64,000 nt of DNA, taken from NCBI GenBank assembly GCA_005239165.1, contig RAPG01000012.1:62001-126000 (forward strand), read 5' to 3'. The notes beneath the pieces are model-generated. The model was not told the origin of the DNA and made no database searches. It saw only the letters and a program-made list of their open reading frames with translations. Each line of letters begins with the position of its first letter. Position 1 is the first letter of the stretch. Below are positions 62,539 to 64,000 of the stretch, one piece after another. Source of the DNA: Allopusillimonas ginsengisoli (GTDB lineage Bacteria > Pseudomonadota > Gammaproteobacteria > Burkholderiales > Burkholderiaceae_B). The position numbers were made by a program, and so were the translations under genes.

Positions 62539-62575
62539 CGGGTGTGGGCTCCTGGCAGTGTGGATAGGGTGGGGG

Positions 62576-63043
62576 TTAGACGCTGTCGCGGACAGTCTGC
62601 AGAACTTCGTCGACATGCCCGGGCACGCGAACGCCGCGCCATTCGCGCAACAGGAGCCCGTGAGTGTCGATCAAAAAGGTGCTTCGCTCGATGCCGCGTA
62701 CTTGCTTGCCATACATGTTTTTAAGCTTCATGACGCCAAACAGTTCGCATAGCGTTTCACTGTCGTCAGAGATAAGCGGAAAAGGCAGGCTTTGTTTGTC
62801 AGTAAAGCCCGCATGCGACTTGAGCGAGTCACGCGAAATGCCGATGATATGGCAGCCGGTGTCTACGAACTCTTGATAGCGGTCGCGAAAGTCTTGTGCC
62901 TGGGTGGTGCAGCCCGGCGTATTGTCTTTGGGATAAAAATACAGCACGGCAAGATGCCCGCGCAATCCCTCGAGGCTGATGTCACCCTGCGTGCTGACAG
63001 CTTTAAAGGGGGGGATGGCTTTGCCAAGGGTAACCTGGCTCAT
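62576..63043 (-). CDS. bcp: Peroxiredoxin of the BCP/PrxQ family
   Basis: BCP reduces peroxides through a peroxidatic cysteine. The 155-residue protein has FYPKDNTPGCTTQAQDFRD with peroxidatic Cys45. Position 50, which holds the resolving cysteine in many alpha-type BCPs such as that of E. coli, is glutamine here; Cys64 and a Cys in SETLCELFG remain. It may therefore work as a one-Cys or beta-type enzyme. Its ATG overlaps the stop of the Mth938-domain gene. Confidence 0.93.
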   Translation of the reverse strand: MSQVTLGKAIPPFKAVSTQGDISLEGLRGHLAVLYFYPKDNTPGCTTQAQDFRDRYQEFVDTGCHIIGISRDSLKSHAGFTDKQSLPFPLISDDSETLCELFGVMKLKNMYGKQVRGIERSTFLIDTHGLLLREWRGVRVPGHVDEVLQTVRDSV

Positions 63044-63486
63044 ACGGCCTCCTGATGGGTTATCAGGGCGACGACTACGCGTCGACCTTCTGACATTAAA
63101 ATATTGTAAGTACGAGCCGCAGCCTGTGTGGTCATGGCTTCAATGCCTATGCCCATCTGCAGGAGGGGCCCGGTTACATGTGCCGGCAGCAATTGCTGTT
63201 TTTCACCGGTGCCAATAATAAGCACTTCAGCGGCGTCGTCAGGCATTACGCCTGGCTGGTCGTCGAGAAATGCCATGGGGTCGGCGCTGGTTTCGGGTAA
63301 GCCCGCGATATCGCGCAAGGTTGTGGTCGTGATGTCGCCGGCGGTGTACACCGGCCAGTCGTGTATTTCGCCCTCAGGGGCAAAGTACACAGAATGCCTG
63401 TAGGCAACCTCATTGATTTCCACGTAACCCGAACCATAGGCGGTGATTGTATTTAGCGCAGGATTGGCTTCGCTTCGTAATTCCAC
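63040..63486 (-). CDS. Mth938-like domain-containing protein (DUF498/DUF598)
   Basis: A 148-residue protein of the Mth938/NDUFAF3-like fold. The pattern ITAYGSGYVEINE at the start, DDAAEVLIIGTGEKQQLLPA in the middle and AAARTYNILMSEGRRVVVALI near the end fits. The human homologue NDUFAF3 assists complex I assembly, but the bacterial role is unclear. The stop overlaps bcp by four bases (ATGA), so the two are translationally coupled. Confidence 0.88.
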   Translation of the reverse strand: MELRSEANPALNTITAYGSGYVEINEVAYRHSVYFAPEGEIHDWPVYTAGDITTTTLRDIAGLPETSADPMAFLDDQPGVMPDDAAEVLIIGTGEKQQLLPAHVTGPLLQMGIGIEAMTTQAAARTYNILMSEGRRVVVALITHQEAV

Positions 63487-63626
63487 GTAAAACTCCCATA
63501 GTCAGTTCGATCATAGCGCAAACATCATGACATCAAGTCGATTCCGCGTTTTTTTAGGATGGATTAAACTTGTCGATTGTGCCTGATTTCACCCTTTTAA
63601 CTTTATTGCTGCCTCCAAGGAACATC

Positions 63627-64000
63627 ATGACCTCGTTTCCGCGCATAGAACGTTTGCCGCCCTATGTATTCAATATAACCGGTGAATTAAAAATGGCGGC
63701 CCGAAGACGTGGCGAAGATATTATCGATATGTCCATGGGCAACCCTGACAGCCCGACGCCCCAGCACATTGTCGATAAGCTCGTTGAGGCGGCGTCGCGG
63801 CCCAACACGCATGGTTACTCTGTATCCAAAGGCATTCCACGCCTGCGCAAGGCAATTTCGGGTTGGTATGACAGACGCTACGGGGTCCAAATTGACCCAG
63901 ACACCGAGGCCATTGTCACCATAGGCTCCAAAGAGGGCCTGGCCCATCTCATGCTGGCTACGCTTGATCGGGGCGATACCGTGCTGGTGCCCAACCCCAG
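63627..64000 (+). CDS. alaC: Class I/II aminotransferase, AlaC-like (3' part outside window)
   Basis: The first 124 codons of a pyridoxal-phosphate aminotransferase of the AlaC/YfdZ alanine transaminase type. FPRIERLPPYVFNITGELK, SMGNPDSPTPQHIVDKLVE and HGYSVSKGIPRLRKAISGWY are characteristic; TIGSKEGLAHLMLATLDRGD follows before the right edge. Start ATG 63627 follows AAGGAA. The lysine and remaining active site lie outside. In Burkholderiales a homoserine dehydrogenase often follows. Confidence 0.9.
   Translation, partial: MTSFPRIERLPPYVFNITGELKMAARRRGEDIIDMSMGNPDSPTPQHIVDKLVEAASRPNTHGYSVSKGIPRLRKAISGWYDRRYGVQIDPDTEAIVTIGSKEGLAHLMLATLDRGDTVLVPNP

Overview
The window looks like a chromosomal segment of a denitrifying, PHA-storing betaproteobacterium of the order Burkholderiales, most likely family Alcaligenaceae. 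This rests on gene content and order: phaC-phaB-phaR, an ftrABCD-type ferrous iron operon of the kind described in Bordetella, rpsF-priB-rpsR-rplI-dnaB, rimP-nusA-infB-rbfA-truB-typA, and xseB-ispA-dxs-folE2. The species cannot be named from sequence alone. Coding density is high, ATGA overlaps are common, and no insertion sequence, prophage or CRISPR array was seen.

Layout. 1-2557: bamD (cut by the left edge), rluD and pgeF. 2558-5819: PHA synthase, acetoacetyl-CoA reductase and the PHA repressor PhaR; no phaA thiolase is present. 5874-9093: Fur-box-preceded ftrABCD ferrous iron uptake, with an apparent frameshift in ftrB. 9277-14694: FemAB/GNAT-like protein, CobW-type GTPase, initiator tRNA-fMet, scpB and rluB. 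14792-23842 (minus strand): complete nosRZDFYLX operon for nitrous oxide respiration, preceded by a perfect FNR/DNR-type box. 24132-25282: cytochrome P450 divergent from nosR, apparently frameshifted near its N-terminus. 25588-33749: rimP-nusA-infB-rbfA-truB-typA, with an intrinsic-terminator-like hairpin directly before rimP. 33895-39785 (minus strand): a Fur-box-preceded operon of a TbpB-like bilobed lipoprotein, a TbpA/HpuB-type TonB receptor and a Slam outer-membrane protein. 40079-42174: thiOSG. 42352-43097: a LOG-family gene whose stop codon lies inside a 33-bp tandem repeat. 43150-52184: polA, a dienelactone hydrolase-like protein, a Na/Pi cotransporter, htpX, a DMT permease, a 44-bp triple repeat and a Rieske oxygenase. 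52440-59849: xseB-ispA-dxs-folE2, then rpsF-priB-rpsR-rplI and dnaB. 59872-64000: pdxA, a PIN-PhoH protein, bcp and an Mth938-domain gene on the minus strand, then a class I aminotransferase cut by the right edge.

How the parts work together. The nos genes encode the catalyst (NosZ), its copper and maturation factors (NosDFYL) and its electron-transfer and flavinylation partners (NosR, NosX). Two iron systems each carry a Fur-box-like site: FtrABCD for ferrous iron, and the Slam/TbpB/TbpA-like set for iron or haem held by a protein.

The best candidate for an under-described system is the Slam-TbpB-TbpA-like operon. Second is the P450 that shares an FNR-type operator with the nos operon. Two single-base frameshifts (ftrB and the P450) should be checked against reads before either gene is called dead.
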